A stretch of 64,000 nucleotides of DNA from Hominenteromicrobium mulieris. GTDB lineage: Bacteria; Bacillota; Clostridia; Oscillospirales; Acutalibacteraceae. Of this stretch, positions 17,619 to 25,708 are shown one piece after another (position 1 is the stretch's first letter; each line of letters opens with the position of its first letter). The notes beneath the pieces were generated by a model that ran no database searches, had not been told where the DNA came from, and saw only the letters and a program-made list of their open reading frames with translations. Position numbers and translations under genes: made by a program. Where the stretch lies: assembly GCF_020687165.1 (NCBI RefSeq), contig NZ_JAJEQC010000004.1; one strand, given 5' to 3'.

Positions 17619-17831
17619 ATGATCTTCATTAACCAGAGGAATGCCCATGCTTTCCTTTGCAATCTCCAAAAACATCTTTATCTCACCACAGATTCCGTCG
17701 TTCTGCTTGAGCAAATACGTGTTTTGGATAAGCAACGGCTGCAAGCCCGATTAGGCAGACTGCCGTATTCCTATATTCAGAAAATCGATAAAGCCCTCGC
17801 CGTAAGTATCGGGTTATGGGATAAATGCTGA
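17619..17831 (+). pseudogene. PemK/MazF-type endoribonuclease toxin, C-terminal remnant
   Basis: The second half of this frame (DSVVLLEQIRVLDKQRLQAR, then LGRLPYSYIQKIDKALAVSIGL) is the C-terminal signature of MazF/PemK toxins, in which EQIRxxDKxRL leads into the last helix. The N-terminal beta-barrel with the RNA-binding and catalytic residues is missing, and the start of the frame is not family-like. It ends within direct repeat copy B, and the same last codons (KALAVSIGL) survive in copy A near 5520-5560. A toxin relic beside the recombinase. Confidence 0.65.
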
Positions 17832-18169
17832 AAACATAAAGACTTTGTTTTTATTTGTTATCCGGTACAAGTAAGCCCCCATATACTTGCACCACGAGGT
17901 GGTAATTTGACGCACAGAGAATTTATCTATATCGGTGAACCGCTTCCAAAATTGAATGAAAAGGAGCATGCCGCTTTCTTTCTAAACTTGCAGAAAGGCA
18001 TTCTTCTCTCCCTAAAACAACGAAATCTGCTGACACCCGCTCAATACCAAGAGTGTTTAGCCGAATTGAAAAAAAGAGAAAGCAAAAATCAAATCTGTAA
18101 TACCATAAAACAGAAACATTCCTTGTGAAAGAAAATTTCACCGATTTTTACACGAATATTTAACTGCCA
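17788..18169 (+). repeat. Direct repeat copy B (382 bp)
   Basis: Same block as 5517-5898, about 95% identical without gaps. Here it is followed after about 160 bp by the serine recombinase gene, so copy B looks like the original context and copy A the truncated one. Confidence 0.85.
17907..18128 (+). CDS. SHOCT-like small protein, copy B
   Basis: A 73-residue paralogue of the protein at 5636-5857, differing at a handful of positions (T for A at 2, E for K at 11, N for D at 17, K for G near 55, C for R near 64). Starts at TTG behind GAGGTGG. It lies between the MazF-type remnant and the recombinase, all on the plus strand. The C-terminal SHOCT-like module suggests a regulator or accessory factor, but there is no direct evidence. 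Confidence 0.6.
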   Translation: MTHREFIYIGEPLPKLNEKEHAAFFLNLQKGILLSLKQRNLLTPAQYQECLAELKKRESKNQICNTIKQKHSL

Positions 18170-18265
18170 ACAGCATTCTCTAATGTGATCGAGAAAATTA
18201 ACAACTTCAGGGGGCGGGATTGTGGAAAGCCATCCGAAACAAACTGTAAAAACAAATTTGCACAT

Positions 18266-18294
18266 TCGACAAACCGATTTTCGCTTTCTATAAT
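18266..18294 (+). promoter_or_regulatory. Promoter of the recombinase gene
   Basis: TCGACA and TATAAT separated by 17 bp, about 40 bases upstream of the recombinase start. A good vegetative-type promoter; it does not look like a mother-cell sigma-E/K promoter. Confidence 0.6.
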
Positions 18295-18333
18295 AATAGG
18301 CACAGAAACACTCACTGTAAAAGGGGGATTTAT

Positions 18334-20013
18334 ATGAACCGATATGAACGCATGAATCAAGAGCGAAAAATAGTCGATGTGCGAAAACGTGTGGCCGCCT
18401 ATTGCCGTGTTTCCACTGACCACGAAGATCAGGCAAATTCCTTTGAGAGCCAGCAGCGGTATTTCAGACAGTATATTGAGCGCAACCCCGATTGGGAGCT
18501 TTACGAGATTTTCGCGGACGAAGGCATCTCCGGCACCAACACCAAAAAGCGCAGTGAATTCAAGCGCATGATCGCCTGCGCCAAAGAGGGCGATTTCGAT
18601 TTGATCATCACGAAGGAGATTTCCCGTTTTGCGAGAAATACGCTCGACAGCATTTATTACACGCGTGACCTCAAAAAGCATGGCGTCGGCGTGATTTTTA
18701 TGAACGACAACATCAACACCTTAGACGGCGATGCAGAGCTTCGCTTGGCAATCATGTCTTCTATTGCGCAGGAAGAAAGCCGTAAGACGTCCGAACGTGT
18801 GAAATGGGGGCAAAAACGCCGCATGGAGCAAGGCATTGTATTCGGCAGAAGTATGTTGGGCTACGATGTTAAAGACGGCAAAATGACGGTAAATGAAGAC
18901 GGCGCCAAAATCGTGCGGCTTATCTTCCATAAGTTTGCAAATGAAAACAAAGGCACACACGTTATCGCGCGCGAGCTTCGCGAAGCAGGCATCACGCCTA
19001 TGCGCGTCAAAGAGTGGAGCAACACCGTCATTTTGCGCGTGATCCGCAACGAAAAGTATTGCGGCGACCTCGTGCAAAAGAAAACTTTCACACCGGATTT
19101 TCTCTCTCACGAAAAGAAATATAACCGCGGCGAAGAAGAATTTGTCATCATAAAAGACCACCACGAACCCATCGTTTCCCGAGAGCTTTTCGAGAAAGCC
19201 AACCGCATTTTAGATGAAAAATCTCTAACGCAGGAAGGCAAAGCCAAGCACAGTAATCGCTATCCGTTCTCCGGCAAAATCAAGTGCGGCTGCTGCGGCT
19301 CCAGCTATGTGGCAAGATATAAAAACCGAAAAAACGGAACCCGCTACAAAGCATGGCGATGCTACAAGTCCGCTACACAAGGCAGCCCGCACACCGATAA
19401 AGCCGGGAATCCGCTTGGCTGCTCAAATCCCAGCATTCGCAATGAAGATGCCGTTCATATCATGTACCTCGTGACCCGCAGTCTGCAATTAGAAGAAAAG
19501 AAAATCACCGCTAATTTGCTTTCGGTCATTCAATCCGTGCTTTCCGTAAACACCGACTATTCGCATATTGAAAAACTCAAAGAGCAAATTCAAACTGTCG
19601 AAGATAAGCGCACGCAGCTGATCGACCTGTGCATATCCGGTGCGATCACCAAGCAGGAATTCATCACTAAACGCGAAGCCTGCGACAAGGAGATCTCCGA
19701 GCTGCAAGATACGATCAACGGCATAGACCAGCAGCACCTCCTCGCCGATCAGCAGGAAAGCGTGATGAAAGAAATCACCGCTGCCATTCATGAAATCGTC
19801 AGCGGTGTGGAATATGAAGATGCGTTTTATTCACAGATTTTAGACAAAATGGTCGTCCAAAGCAAGGATACCATCGATGTTTACCTGAATTTGCTCCCCA
19901 TTAAGTGGAGTTACGCCGTCGCAAAGGCCTCAAAAGGCGTTTTAGACCCCAAAAGCGGCATTTCTGAAACAGAGATACCGATATCCGTCAATATCGCCCG
20001 AAGCTCCGGGTAG
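18334..20013 (+). CDS. Large serine recombinase of an island inserted in cotJC
   Basis: Site-specific recombinase of 559 residues with three expected parts. The N-terminal resolvase domain has VAAYCRVST with the nucleophile Ser near residue 26, then EISRFARN. The recombinase domain (about 175-290) has GYDVKDGKMTVNE and YCGDLVQKKTF, and a zinc ribbon (about 300-350) has KCGCCGS and a paired Cys later. A coiled-coil stretch (about 405-470) follows. A strong AGGGGG ribosome site precedes the ATG. The last 11-12 codons (IPISVNIARSSG) are the antisense of cotJC, so the gene reads across the attachment site, as large serine recombinases often do. It probably integrates and excises the island. Confidence 0.92.
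   Translation: MNRYERMNQERKIVDVRKRVAAYCRVSTDHEDQANSFESQQRYFRQYIERNPDWELYEIFADEGISGTNTKKRSEFKRMIACAKEGDFDLIITKEISRFARNTLDSIYYTRDLKKHGVGVIFMNDNINTLDGDAELRLAIMSSIAQEESRKTSERVKWGQKRRMEQGIVFGRSMLGYDVKDGKMTVNEDGAKIVRLIFHKFANENKGTHVIARELREAGITPMRVKEWSNTVILRVIRNEKYCGDLVQKKTFTPDFLSHEKKYNRGEEEFVIIKDHHEPIVSRELFEKANRILDEKSLTQEGKAKHSNRYPFSGKIKCGCCGSSYVARYKNRKNGTRYKAWRCYKSATQGSPHTDKAGNPLGCSNPSIRNEDAVHIMYLVTRSLQLEEKKITANLLSVIQSVLSVNTDYSHIEKLKEQIQTVEDKRTQLIDLCISGAITKQEFITKREACDKEISELQDTINGIDQQHLLADQQESVMKEITAAIHEIVSGVEYEDAFYSQILDKMVVQSKDTIDVYLNLLPIKWSYAVAKASKGVLDPKSGISETEIPISVNIARSSG
19970..19985. other. Right attachment junction (island / cotJC)
   Basis: On the minus strand, CotJC-like codons run unbroken to LTDIG (GATATCGGTA) and then change to unrelated sequence. 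The junction is at about 19975-19980. The short GGTA/TACC at the edge would fit both the chromosome and the element and may be part of the crossover core. The matching left junction, with the rest of cotJC, is not in this window. Confidence 0.6.
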
Positions 20014-20162
20014 GGCATGGAGTAGCGCTGGCTGAGGTAGCGCAGGGAAGCGCCTAATTCTCCGTGAGGGCCGCCGTATTGGCTTATGATGAGCTTTGCG
20101 AGCGCGGGGTTCGGGTTTTTGATGCGTACGGGGTACTGCAGCTTCTTCTCATAAATCCACAT
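19977..20162 (-). pseudogene. cotJC: Spore coat protein CotJC, 5' fragment cut by the island
   Basis: CotJC is a manganese-catalase-like coat protein of about 190 residues. Its first 62 codons are present and typical: MWIYEKKLQYPV, then SQYGGPHGELGASLRYLSQR and ELRAILTDIG. The ferritin-like residues that should follow are replaced by sequence from the recombinase locus. The ATG overlaps the cotJB stop (TAATG), so the operon order cotJA-cotJB-cotJC is intact up to the break. The frame remains open to 19911 but those codons are foreign. Excision of the island could restore the gene if the 3' part lies beyond the left end of this window. Confidence 0.88.
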
Positions 20163-20416
20163 TACTCGTTCGCCTCCGTTTCCCACGGCCACGGGTCGCT
20201 GATCCACGCCCAGCGGCTCGTTGAGCGCGAAGTCTCGTTTAAGGGGCCGTACGCTTTTTCGTACTCGGCCGTAAGCTTATCGTATTCCTCGCGGTAAGCA
20301 GCAAACTTTTTCGCCGCCTCTTTGCAATACGGATGCGAATCCAGATACAAATGCAGCTCCCACATCGCGAACTGCACGGCGGAAATGTGCCGCCTTAAAC
20401 GCTGCTGTTCGTTCAC
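20162..20416 (-). CDS. cotJB: Spore coat protein CotJB
   Basis: An 84-residue protein with the CotJB pattern: LRRHISAVQFAMWELHLYLD near residues 6-25 and the tail WAWISDPWPWE. CotJB works with CotJA and CotJC in the inner coat and is made in the mother cell. It overlaps both neighbours by 4 and 1 bases respectively, so the three genes form a tight operon. Confidence 0.9.
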   Translation of the reverse strand: MNEQQRLRRHISAVQFAMWELHLYLDSHPYCKEAAKKFAAYREEYDKLTAEYEKAYGPLNETSRSTSRWAWISDPWPWETEANE

Positions 20417-20610
20417 CGCGGCTCACCCCGCCTTCCGTAAAACGGTTTATTCAAAACCGGGAACAGTGTGCCGTCATCGAGCGCGCGCGCCGGCTCATAG
20501 GTTTCGCTCCACTGCTGAAACGGCACGTAGGCCATGCCGGGCACAGGGTCCTCGGGCAGCGGCGTACAGGTGGTGCGGCAGCCGCGCAGCATGGTGTTTT
20601 CATCCGCCAT
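20413..20610 (-). CDS. cotJA: Spore coat-associated protein CotJA
   Basis: A 65-residue protein ending in the typical CotJA core: PGMAYVPFQQWSETYEPARA near residues 24-43 and GTLFPVLNKPFYG near 47-59. First gene of the cotJ operon. A ribosome site AAAGGAG precedes the ATG. A CATACTATG sequence about 50 bases upstream fits a mother-cell sigma factor -10 element. Confidence 0.88.
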   Translation of the reverse strand: MADENTMLRGCRTTCTPLPEDPVPGMAYVPFQQWSETYEPARALDDGTLFPVLNKPFYGRRGEPR

Positions 20611-20657
20611 GTGCTGTGTCTCCTTTCAAACTATACTTGCAAGACAAGCTCGCAGTT

Positions 20658-20666
20658 CATAGTATG
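20658..20666 (-). promoter_or_regulatory. Possible sigma-E/sigma-K -10 element of the cotJ operon
   Basis: On the minus strand CATACTATG fits the CATA-N3-TR pattern of mother-cell sigma factors. No convincing -35 element is visible, so this is tentative. Confidence 0.3.
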
Positions 20667-20688
20667 AAATCAAGGCGCAGCGTGTGCA

Positions 20689-21777
20689 TCATGCGCCGTG
20701 GCGCGGACCGGACTTTTCCCCCTTCTTTTCGGAAACACGCTGCCACAAAACGGCGAGCATAAAGCCAAACGCCACCGCAAGCAGCACGATGGCAGCCGTA
20801 ACAAGACGGTCTGTCTGTGCCGCACGGGCGTTTTTCTCCGCGTCCGTCTGGGTCAGATCCGCGTCGCGCGCTTCTCCTGTCACAACGGTTGTTTCGGCCG
20901 GTGCTTCTTCTACATTGGCTTCGGCGGCTTCACTTTCCGCAGACTTTTCACTGCTTGCCGCGTCTTTTCCCTTTGCGGCGGACGATGTGCCCGTCTTTCC
21001 TGTCACCGCCGTCACGGGTTTTGTCTCACGCGTGACGGCCACGGTGTACACTGCCGTTTCGCCACTTTCGGACGTAACGGTGAATTCAAAATCGACCGTA
21101 CTGCCGCCCGCGCCGAGATTTTTGCGGTTCACGCGCACAGCGCAGCCCTCTGCCGGCTGGGCGTCGAAAACGAGTGACGTGACGGAAAACGGCACCGAGA
21201 GCGAATATTGGAACCTCTCCGGGTCAAAGCTCGGGGAAAGCGTGCCCGTCGGCGGGATGAGCGAAAGCAGTGCCGCGCCGATCTCCGGCTCTTTCACGTA
21301 AGTAAACGTCTTTTCCGTCGTCTGCACCGTATCTATGAGTTCTTGCCCCACAGCGTTCGCCGCATCGGTCACGGAAAAGCTGACCGTCACCGCATCAAAC
21401 TCCGCACCGCGCTCCGTGCGGAACACCAGCGTGAACGGCTCCGTGAGCGCACCGCCGTCCTTCGCCGTGTAAACGAGCGCAAAACGTCCGTCCTGCTGCG
21501 AGGTATACACGTGGCGCGATTTCACACTTTCCGGCAACTCGGCCTTCGCATTGGCTATGGCTTCCGCGTCAAAATCCGCAAACAGCACGAACGCGCCAAT
21601 GTCCCCGCGCACCGGCGTGCAGGTCACGGCGAACGATCCGCCGGGACGCACCTCTTCTTCCTGTGCTGCGAATGCGAACAGCGGCTTCGTCTCTTCTGCC
21701 ATGGCCGAAACACCCGGTGCAAAAAGAAACAGGAGCGCACACAGAAGAAACCACGCGCCAAAGTCGTGCTTCTTCAT
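20689..21777 (-). CDS. Cell-surface protein with cadherin-like beta-sandwich domain
   Basis: A 362-residue exported protein. It has a signal peptide (WFLLCALLFLFAPGVSAMA), a first beta domain (about 30-150) of cohesin/dockerin-partner style (VRPGGSFAVTCTPVRGDIGA), and a second domain (about 185-250) of the cadherin-like beta-sandwich type, with FDPERFQYSLSVPFSV. A Ser/Ala/Glu-rich linker (about 255-310) and a C-terminal membrane helix (LVTAAIVLLAVAFGFMLAV) with a basic tail follow. The ATG at 21777 follows AGGAGG, and the in-frame GTG upstream lies inside the promoter. It points to a membrane-anchored surface protein. Confidence 0.75.
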   Translation of the reverse strand: MKKHDFGAWFLLCALLFLFAPGVSAMAEETKPLFAFAAQEEEVRPGGSFAVTCTPVRGDIGAFVLFADFDAEAIANAKAELPESVKSRHVYTSQQDGRFALVYTAKDGGALTEPFTLVFRTERGAEFDAVTVSFSVTDAANAVGQELIDTVQTTEKTFTYVKEPEIGAALLSLIPPTGTLSPSFDPERFQYSLSVPFSVTSLVFDAQPAEGCAVRVNRKNLGAGGSTVDFEFTVTSESGETAVYTVAVTRETKPVTAVTGKTGTSSAAKGKDAASSEKSAESEAAEANVEEAPAETTVVTGEARDADLTQTDAEKNARAAQTDRLVTAAIVLLAVAFGFMLAVLWQRVSEKKGEKSGPRHGA

Positions 21778-21813
21778 AGTGCACCTCCTGCAAATCATTT
21801 TTATATTGCTTTT

Positions 21814-21842
21814 AGTATAGAAACCGCCGAGCACACTGTCAA
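21814..21842 (-). promoter_or_regulatory. Sigma-A promoter of the surface-protein gene
   Basis: On the minus strand TTGACA and TATACT are separated by 17 bp. It overlaps the upstream in-frame GTG at 21834 and so supports the start at 21777. Confidence 0.75.
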
Positions 21843-21906
21843 TAAGTTGTGAACTTTAATCACTTTTTCTGTTCAAAAGTTCTATCAGCTTCTGCTCCCT
21901 TTCTGC

Positions 21907-21928
21907 GGGGCAGCACCCCGTTTTTTTC
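21907..21928 (+). terminator. Orphan plus-strand intrinsic terminator
   Basis: CGGGG-CAGCA-CCCCG followed by seven T. No plus-strand gene ends upstream, the nearest being divergent. It could end a short RNA in 21780-21920 or block antisense transcription. Confidence 0.55.
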
Positions 21929-22162
21929 AGTATAACACAGCGTTATTTTCCGTGTAATGTTTTTTCTAAAGAAAAAAGTTCAGGTTTAACAATTTCGTAA
22001 AAAACGCATAACACAAAAAACGAAAAGTACCACTATACTGATAATCGAAAAGAAAAGATGAATACAAAGAGGTGGTTCCCTTGGAACATAAAGTGAACAC
22101 GATAAACGTGAAAACATGCAGCTTTTAAGACGAAAACATCACAACAAAGAGGAGAATGACTT

Positions 22163-22630
22163 ATGTTTGACATGAGACCGTATCGTAACAATAATGATAG
22201 AAGAAACAACCTGAGTGCTTACAACCCGTTCCGTGAAATGGACGCGTTTGAGCGTAATTTCTTTAACGATCCGTTCGGCAGCTGGTTCGACCACAGCGCG
22301 CTCGCATCGTTCAAGACCGACATCAAGGATAACGGCGACAGCTACACGCTGGAGGCCGACCTGCCGGGCTTTGACAAGAAGGACATCCATCTCGATGTCA
22401 ACGGCGACACGCTGACCATTCACGCCGAGCGCAAGGCAGAGCAGGAAGAAAAGGACGACAAGAACAACTACGTCCGCTGCGAGCGCTCCTTTGGCTCGTA
22501 CAGCCGTCAGTTTGACCTGAGCAGTGTAGACGCCGACCACATGAAGGCGACCTACGACAACGGCGTTTTGAAGCTTGAAATGCCGAAGAAGGCCCTGCCG
22601 GACAGCGCGCGCCACATTGAGATCGAATAA
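22163..22630 (+). CDS. hsp20: Hsp20/alpha-crystallin small heat-shock protein
   Basis: A 155-residue ATP-independent chaperone. The alpha-crystallin domain spans about residues 48-140, with YTLEADLPGFDKKDIHLDV, a FGSYSRQFDLSS segment and GVLKLEMPKK near the end. The family C-terminal I-x-I motif appears as HIEIE at the very end. A GAGGAG ribosome site precedes the ATG. Upstream, 22036-22055 carries TATACT/GATAAT-like -10 sequence. The gene is monocistronic, with a strong terminator after it. Confidence 0.93.
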   Translation: MFDMRPYRNNNDRRNNLSAYNPFREMDAFERNFFNDPFGSWFDHSALASFKTDIKDNGDSYTLEADLPGFDKKDIHLDVNGDTLTIHAERKAEQEEKDDKNNYVRCERSFGSYSRQFDLSSVDADHMKATYDNGVLKLEMPKKALPDSARHIEIE

Positions 22631-22664
22631 GCCTACCGTCCTTTGACGCAGAATAATATAGAAT

Positions 22665-22712
22665 GAAACGGGGAGCCGTGCGTGTACCTTGCGCGGCTCC
22701 CCGTTTCTGTTT
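22665..22712. terminator. Bidirectional terminator between hsp20 and the sugar kinase
   Basis: GAAACGGGGAGCCG and CGGCTCCCCGTTTC form a 14-bp perfect stem, followed by T-rich sequence on the plus strand. It lies between convergent genes. Confidence 0.85.
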
Positions 22713-24313
22713 TATTTCAGCGTTTCCACTGCGGATTTCTCCACCGGCAATGTTGCCTTATAGCGCTCCAGGAACTTATCAAAGCCCTGCATGTCGGTTT
22801 CATCCGGCTCTGCGGTCTCGCTCTTTGCCTCGGCGAAAATGTTCTTATCGAGGTAATCCTCCAGCGTTTCGCCGTCCTCTGCGTTCACAAGGTAAGAAGC
22901 CAGCAGCGCCATGCCCCACGGGCCGCCCTCGCCCGCCGTTTCCATCACGGAGACCGGCGTATGCAGCGCACCTGCCATCAGCTTTTGGCCCACGCCCTTC
23001 GCCTTGAAGAACCCGCCGTGGCCAAGCAGCGAATCAACCTCCGCGTGCTCCTTTTCGATCAGAATATCCATGCCGATTTTCAATGTCGCCATCGCGGAGT
23101 AAAGCTGCGTGCGCGCAAAGTTCTGGAACGTAAACGCGCTGTCCGGCAGGCGCATAAACAGCGGTCTGCCCTCCTCCATGCCGGTGATCGGCTCGCCGGA
23201 GAAGTAGTTGCACGAAACGAGCCCGCCGCAATCGGCGTCGCCCTTTAAAGCCTCAAAGAACATCGTATCAAGCGCCTGCGGCATGGAGCACTTCGCGCCG
23301 ATGAGCTCCGCAAACGACTTAAACAGCCCCGCCCACGCGTTGATGTCGGACGTGCAGTTGTTGCAATGCACCATCGCAACGGGCTTGCCGGTCGGCGTCG
23401 TCACCATGTCGATCTCCGTGTGTACTTTAGAAAGTGCCTTTTCGAGCACGATCATCGCAAAAACAGACGTGCCTGCGGAGATATTGCCCGTGCGCACACG
23501 GACGCTGTTCGTTGCCGTCATGCCCGTGCCGGCGTCACCTTCCGGCGGGCACAACGGCGCACCGGGCTTTAAGGTGCCGGTGGGGTCAAGCAAAAGCGCA
23601 CCCGCGTCGGTCAGCTCGCCCGCGTCCTCGCCCGCAAGGCGAATCTGCGGCAGAATGTCGCGCAGCCGCCACGGCAGGTTGTGCTCCTTGTGCAGAATAT
23701 CAAACGTGTCCATCATGCCGGAATCGTACACGTTGTGCTCGCTGTCAATGGGGAACATGCCGGAGGCATCGCCGATGCCGAGCACCTTCTCACCCGTCAG
23801 CTTCCAGTGCACATAGCCCGCAAGCGTCGTGATGAACGCAATGTCCTTCACATGCGGCTCGTTGTTTAATATTGCCTGGTGCAGATGCGCAATGCTCCAG
23901 CGCTGCGGAATGTTAAAGCCAAAGCGCGACGTAAGGTCAGCAGCGGCCTCCTCCGTCATGGTATTGCGCCATGTGCGGAACGGCACAAGCAGCTCGCCCT
24001 CGCGGTCAAACGCCAAATAGCCGTGCATCATTGCGGAAAACCCCAGCGCCTTCAAATGCGTGATCTTCTCGCCGTATTTCTCCTCTACTGATGCCGCAAG
24101 GTTCTTGTAGCTCTCCTGAATGCCGTGCCAAACGTCGTCCATGTGGTACGTCCACACACCTTGCTCCAAGCGGTTTTCCCAGTCATAGCTGCCGGAAGCC
24201 AATACCTCGCCGTGCGGCCCGATGAGCACCGCCTTAATGCGCGTAGAGCCAAGCTCCAAACCGAATACCGCTTCGCCCCCGCGGATCAGCGCGGCAGTCT
24301 CGTTGCGTTCCAT
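22712..24313 (-). CDS. FGGY-family carbohydrate kinase
   Basis: A 533-residue sugar kinase. The N-terminal FGGY lobe starts near AVFGLELGSTRIKAVLIG (phosphate-binding loop) and includes ALGFSAMMHGYLAFD with a sugar-contact segment FRTWRN. The C-terminal lobe has NISAGTSVFAMIV and GHGGFFKAKGVGQKLMA, the usual nucleotide-binding Gly motifs. ATG 24313 follows AAAGGA, while the upstream in-frame start lies before it. The substrate could be a pentose or pentulose (xylulokinase or ribulokinase-like); no sugar genes are adjacent to decide. Confidence 0.83.
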   Translation of the reverse strand: MERNETAALIRGGEAVFGLELGSTRIKAVLIGPHGEVLASGSYDWENRLEQGVWTYHMDDVWHGIQESYKNLAASVEEKYGEKITHLKALGFSAMMHGYLAFDREGELLVPFRTWRNTMTEEAAADLTSRFGFNIPQRWSIAHLHQAILNNEPHVKDIAFITTLAGYVHWKLTGEKVLGIGDASGMFPIDSEHNVYDSGMMDTFDILHKEHNLPWRLRDILPQIRLAGEDAGELTDAGALLLDPTGTLKPGAPLCPPEGDAGTGMTATNSVRVRTGNISAGTSVFAMIVLEKALSKVHTEIDMVTTPTGKPVAMVHCNNCTSDINAWAGLFKSFAELIGAKCSMPQALDTMFFEALKGDADCGGLVSCNYFSGEPITGMEEGRPLFMRLPDSAFTFQNFARTQLYSAMATLKIGMDILIEKEHAEVDSLLGHGGFFKAKGVGQKLMAGALHTPVSVMETAGEGGPWGMALLASYLVNAEDGETLEDYLDKNIFAEAKSETAEPDETDMQGFDKFLERYKATLPVEKSAVETLK

Positions 24314-24522
24314 ATATACCCGTCCTTTCACGGCAAACCCGCCGTTTGTGTGATTTTCTCATTCCGTCACTCGTATCACTTGTACGAACAACTCTATATA
24401 ATCATACCGAAAATCATCGCATTTTTCAAGAGAAAACTTTGCCGAAATTCCTCTGCGGAATTTGTATCGTGTGTGAAACCGTTTGCTTCAAAACAAAAAA
24501 TGTCCCAAAACGAACTTCCCTC

Positions 24523-24551
24523 TTGATTTTTTCCTCAATTTATATTAGAAT
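24523..24551 (+). promoter_or_regulatory. Promoter of tRNA-Gly
   Basis: TTGATT and TAGAAT with 17-bp spacing, ending 24 bases before the tRNA. Confidence 0.65.
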
Positions 24552-24574
24552 AGATAATACAGCAAAATGAATAC

Positions 24575-24648
24575 GCGGGCGTAGTTTAATGGTAGAACAT
24601 CAGCTTCCCAAGCTGAATACGAGGGTTCGATTCCCTTCGCCCGCTCCA
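24575..24648 (+). tRNA. tRNA-Gly (CCC)
   Basis: Cloverleaf with acceptor GCGGGCG / CGCCCGC, D-arm, anticodon arm TCAGC-TTCCCAA-GCTGA giving anticodon CCC, T-arm with GTTCGATTC and an encoded CCA. A terminator follows directly. Confidence 0.93.
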
Positions 24649-24650
24649 AA

Positions 24651-24683
24651 AATCACGAGTCTTTTTGATTCGTGGTTTTTTCT
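24651..24683 (+). terminator. Terminator of tRNA-Gly
   Basis: AATCACGA and TCGTGGTT form the stem, followed by TTTTTC. Confidence 0.7.
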
Positions 24684-24880
24684 TTTGAAAAAAGCTTTTG
24701 CACATTTCAAAGCTTCTTCTTTTCCAAAATCGTTAGTGAATGCCGTTTCGTTTCTAAAACTATTCATCAAAATATTTTTTGCAGAAAATGCAGCGAAAGT
24801 TTCCTTTTTCAGGGAAACTTTTGCCGTGTTTTCCTCTATAGGTAGAAAGACTTCATTTTACTTATAGAGGAGATGTAAAA

Positions 24881-25708
24881 ATGACTGAAGAGAATCGAGA
24901 ATATCGCACAAGTCAAATCATGCTAAGAAACCAGTTTCATGGCAAAGACAAATTTAAGATTCCTATTATTCCCAAAGGAAATTTCGGGGATAAAGACTTT
25001 CAAAATCTGCTGTTAATCGGCTTTGACCGCACCAACATCAGAGATGAGCATCACTTAAACCGCATGGTTCATTTCTTTTTATATGATTATAAATTTGAAC
25101 GGATATGGAAAAAACCGGACTATGATATAGAAAAACTGAAACGCTACAGAGCCGTTCTATCTCCAGATTTCAGTATCTATAGAGAGATGAACCCTTCAAT
25201 GCAGCTTTATAACACTTTTAGAAACCGCTGGTGCGGCGCATATTTTGCTTCAAAAGGAATTCGGGTTATTCCAACCGTAAGTTGGGGAGACGAAAACACC
25301 TTTGATTTCTGTTTCAAGGGCATTTCAAAGGGGAGTGTTGTGGCGGTATCCACTTACATGGTTTCTGAGCATGGCAATCACGCCGATCAAAAAGACTTTT
25401 TCCTAAAAGGTTATCGCGAAATGCTTCGGCAAATCGAACCCGAACGGATTATTTGTTACAATACCCCATTTCCTGAAATGGAAGGCAACATCATTTTTGT
25501 AGATTATGAACTTTCTTCTTGGAAATATCAAAACCATAGCAAGTCTTCAAAATATGCAAAATATCTCACAGGACAGTTGTCTCCTGTCAAAAGCCGTGCT
25601 ATACTGATAAAAAGAGGTTATGTATTCCCCAGCAAGAAGAAAAAGGCATGGGCAGTGCTTATGGCGGCGAATGGAAACCTAAGAAACCGGACGATGAAAG
25701 ATTTATAG
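24881..25708 (+). CDS. DUF4417 protein, probably frameshifted near its C-terminus
   Basis: DUF4417 proteins are found in phages and mobile elements of Firmicutes; their function is unknown. This 275-residue frame has the family segments LLIGFDRTN, FRNRWCGAYFASKGIRVIPT, a SWGDENTFDFCF core, and later PERIICYNTPFPEMEG. At about 25640 (GAAAAAGG) the family-like sequence moves to another frame (GMGSAYGGEWKP), and the last about 20 residues here (AWAVLMAANGN) look foreign. One extra A would restore the long form. A ribosome site GAGGAG precedes the ATG. Confidence 0.7.
   Translation: MTEENREYRTSQIMLRNQFHGKDKFKIPIIPKGNFGDKDFQNLLLIGFDRTNIRDEHHLNRMVHFFLYDYKFERIWKKPDYDIEKLKRYRAVLSPDFSIYREMNPSMQLYNTFRNRWCGAYFASKGIRVIPTVSWGDENTFDFCFKGISKGSVVAVSTYMVSEHGNHADQKDFFLKGYREMLRQIEPERIICYNTPFPEMEGNIIFVDYELSSWKYQNHSKSSKYAKYLTGQLSPVKSRAILIKRGYVFPSKKKKAWAVLMAANGNLRNRTMKDL

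Noticed and set aside
22081..22128. 15-codon frame with ribosome-like site upstream of hsp20
   Set aside because: TTG start and EHKVNTINVKTCSF-stop look slightly like a short peptide start but there is no modifying enzyme gene nearby; too short to support.
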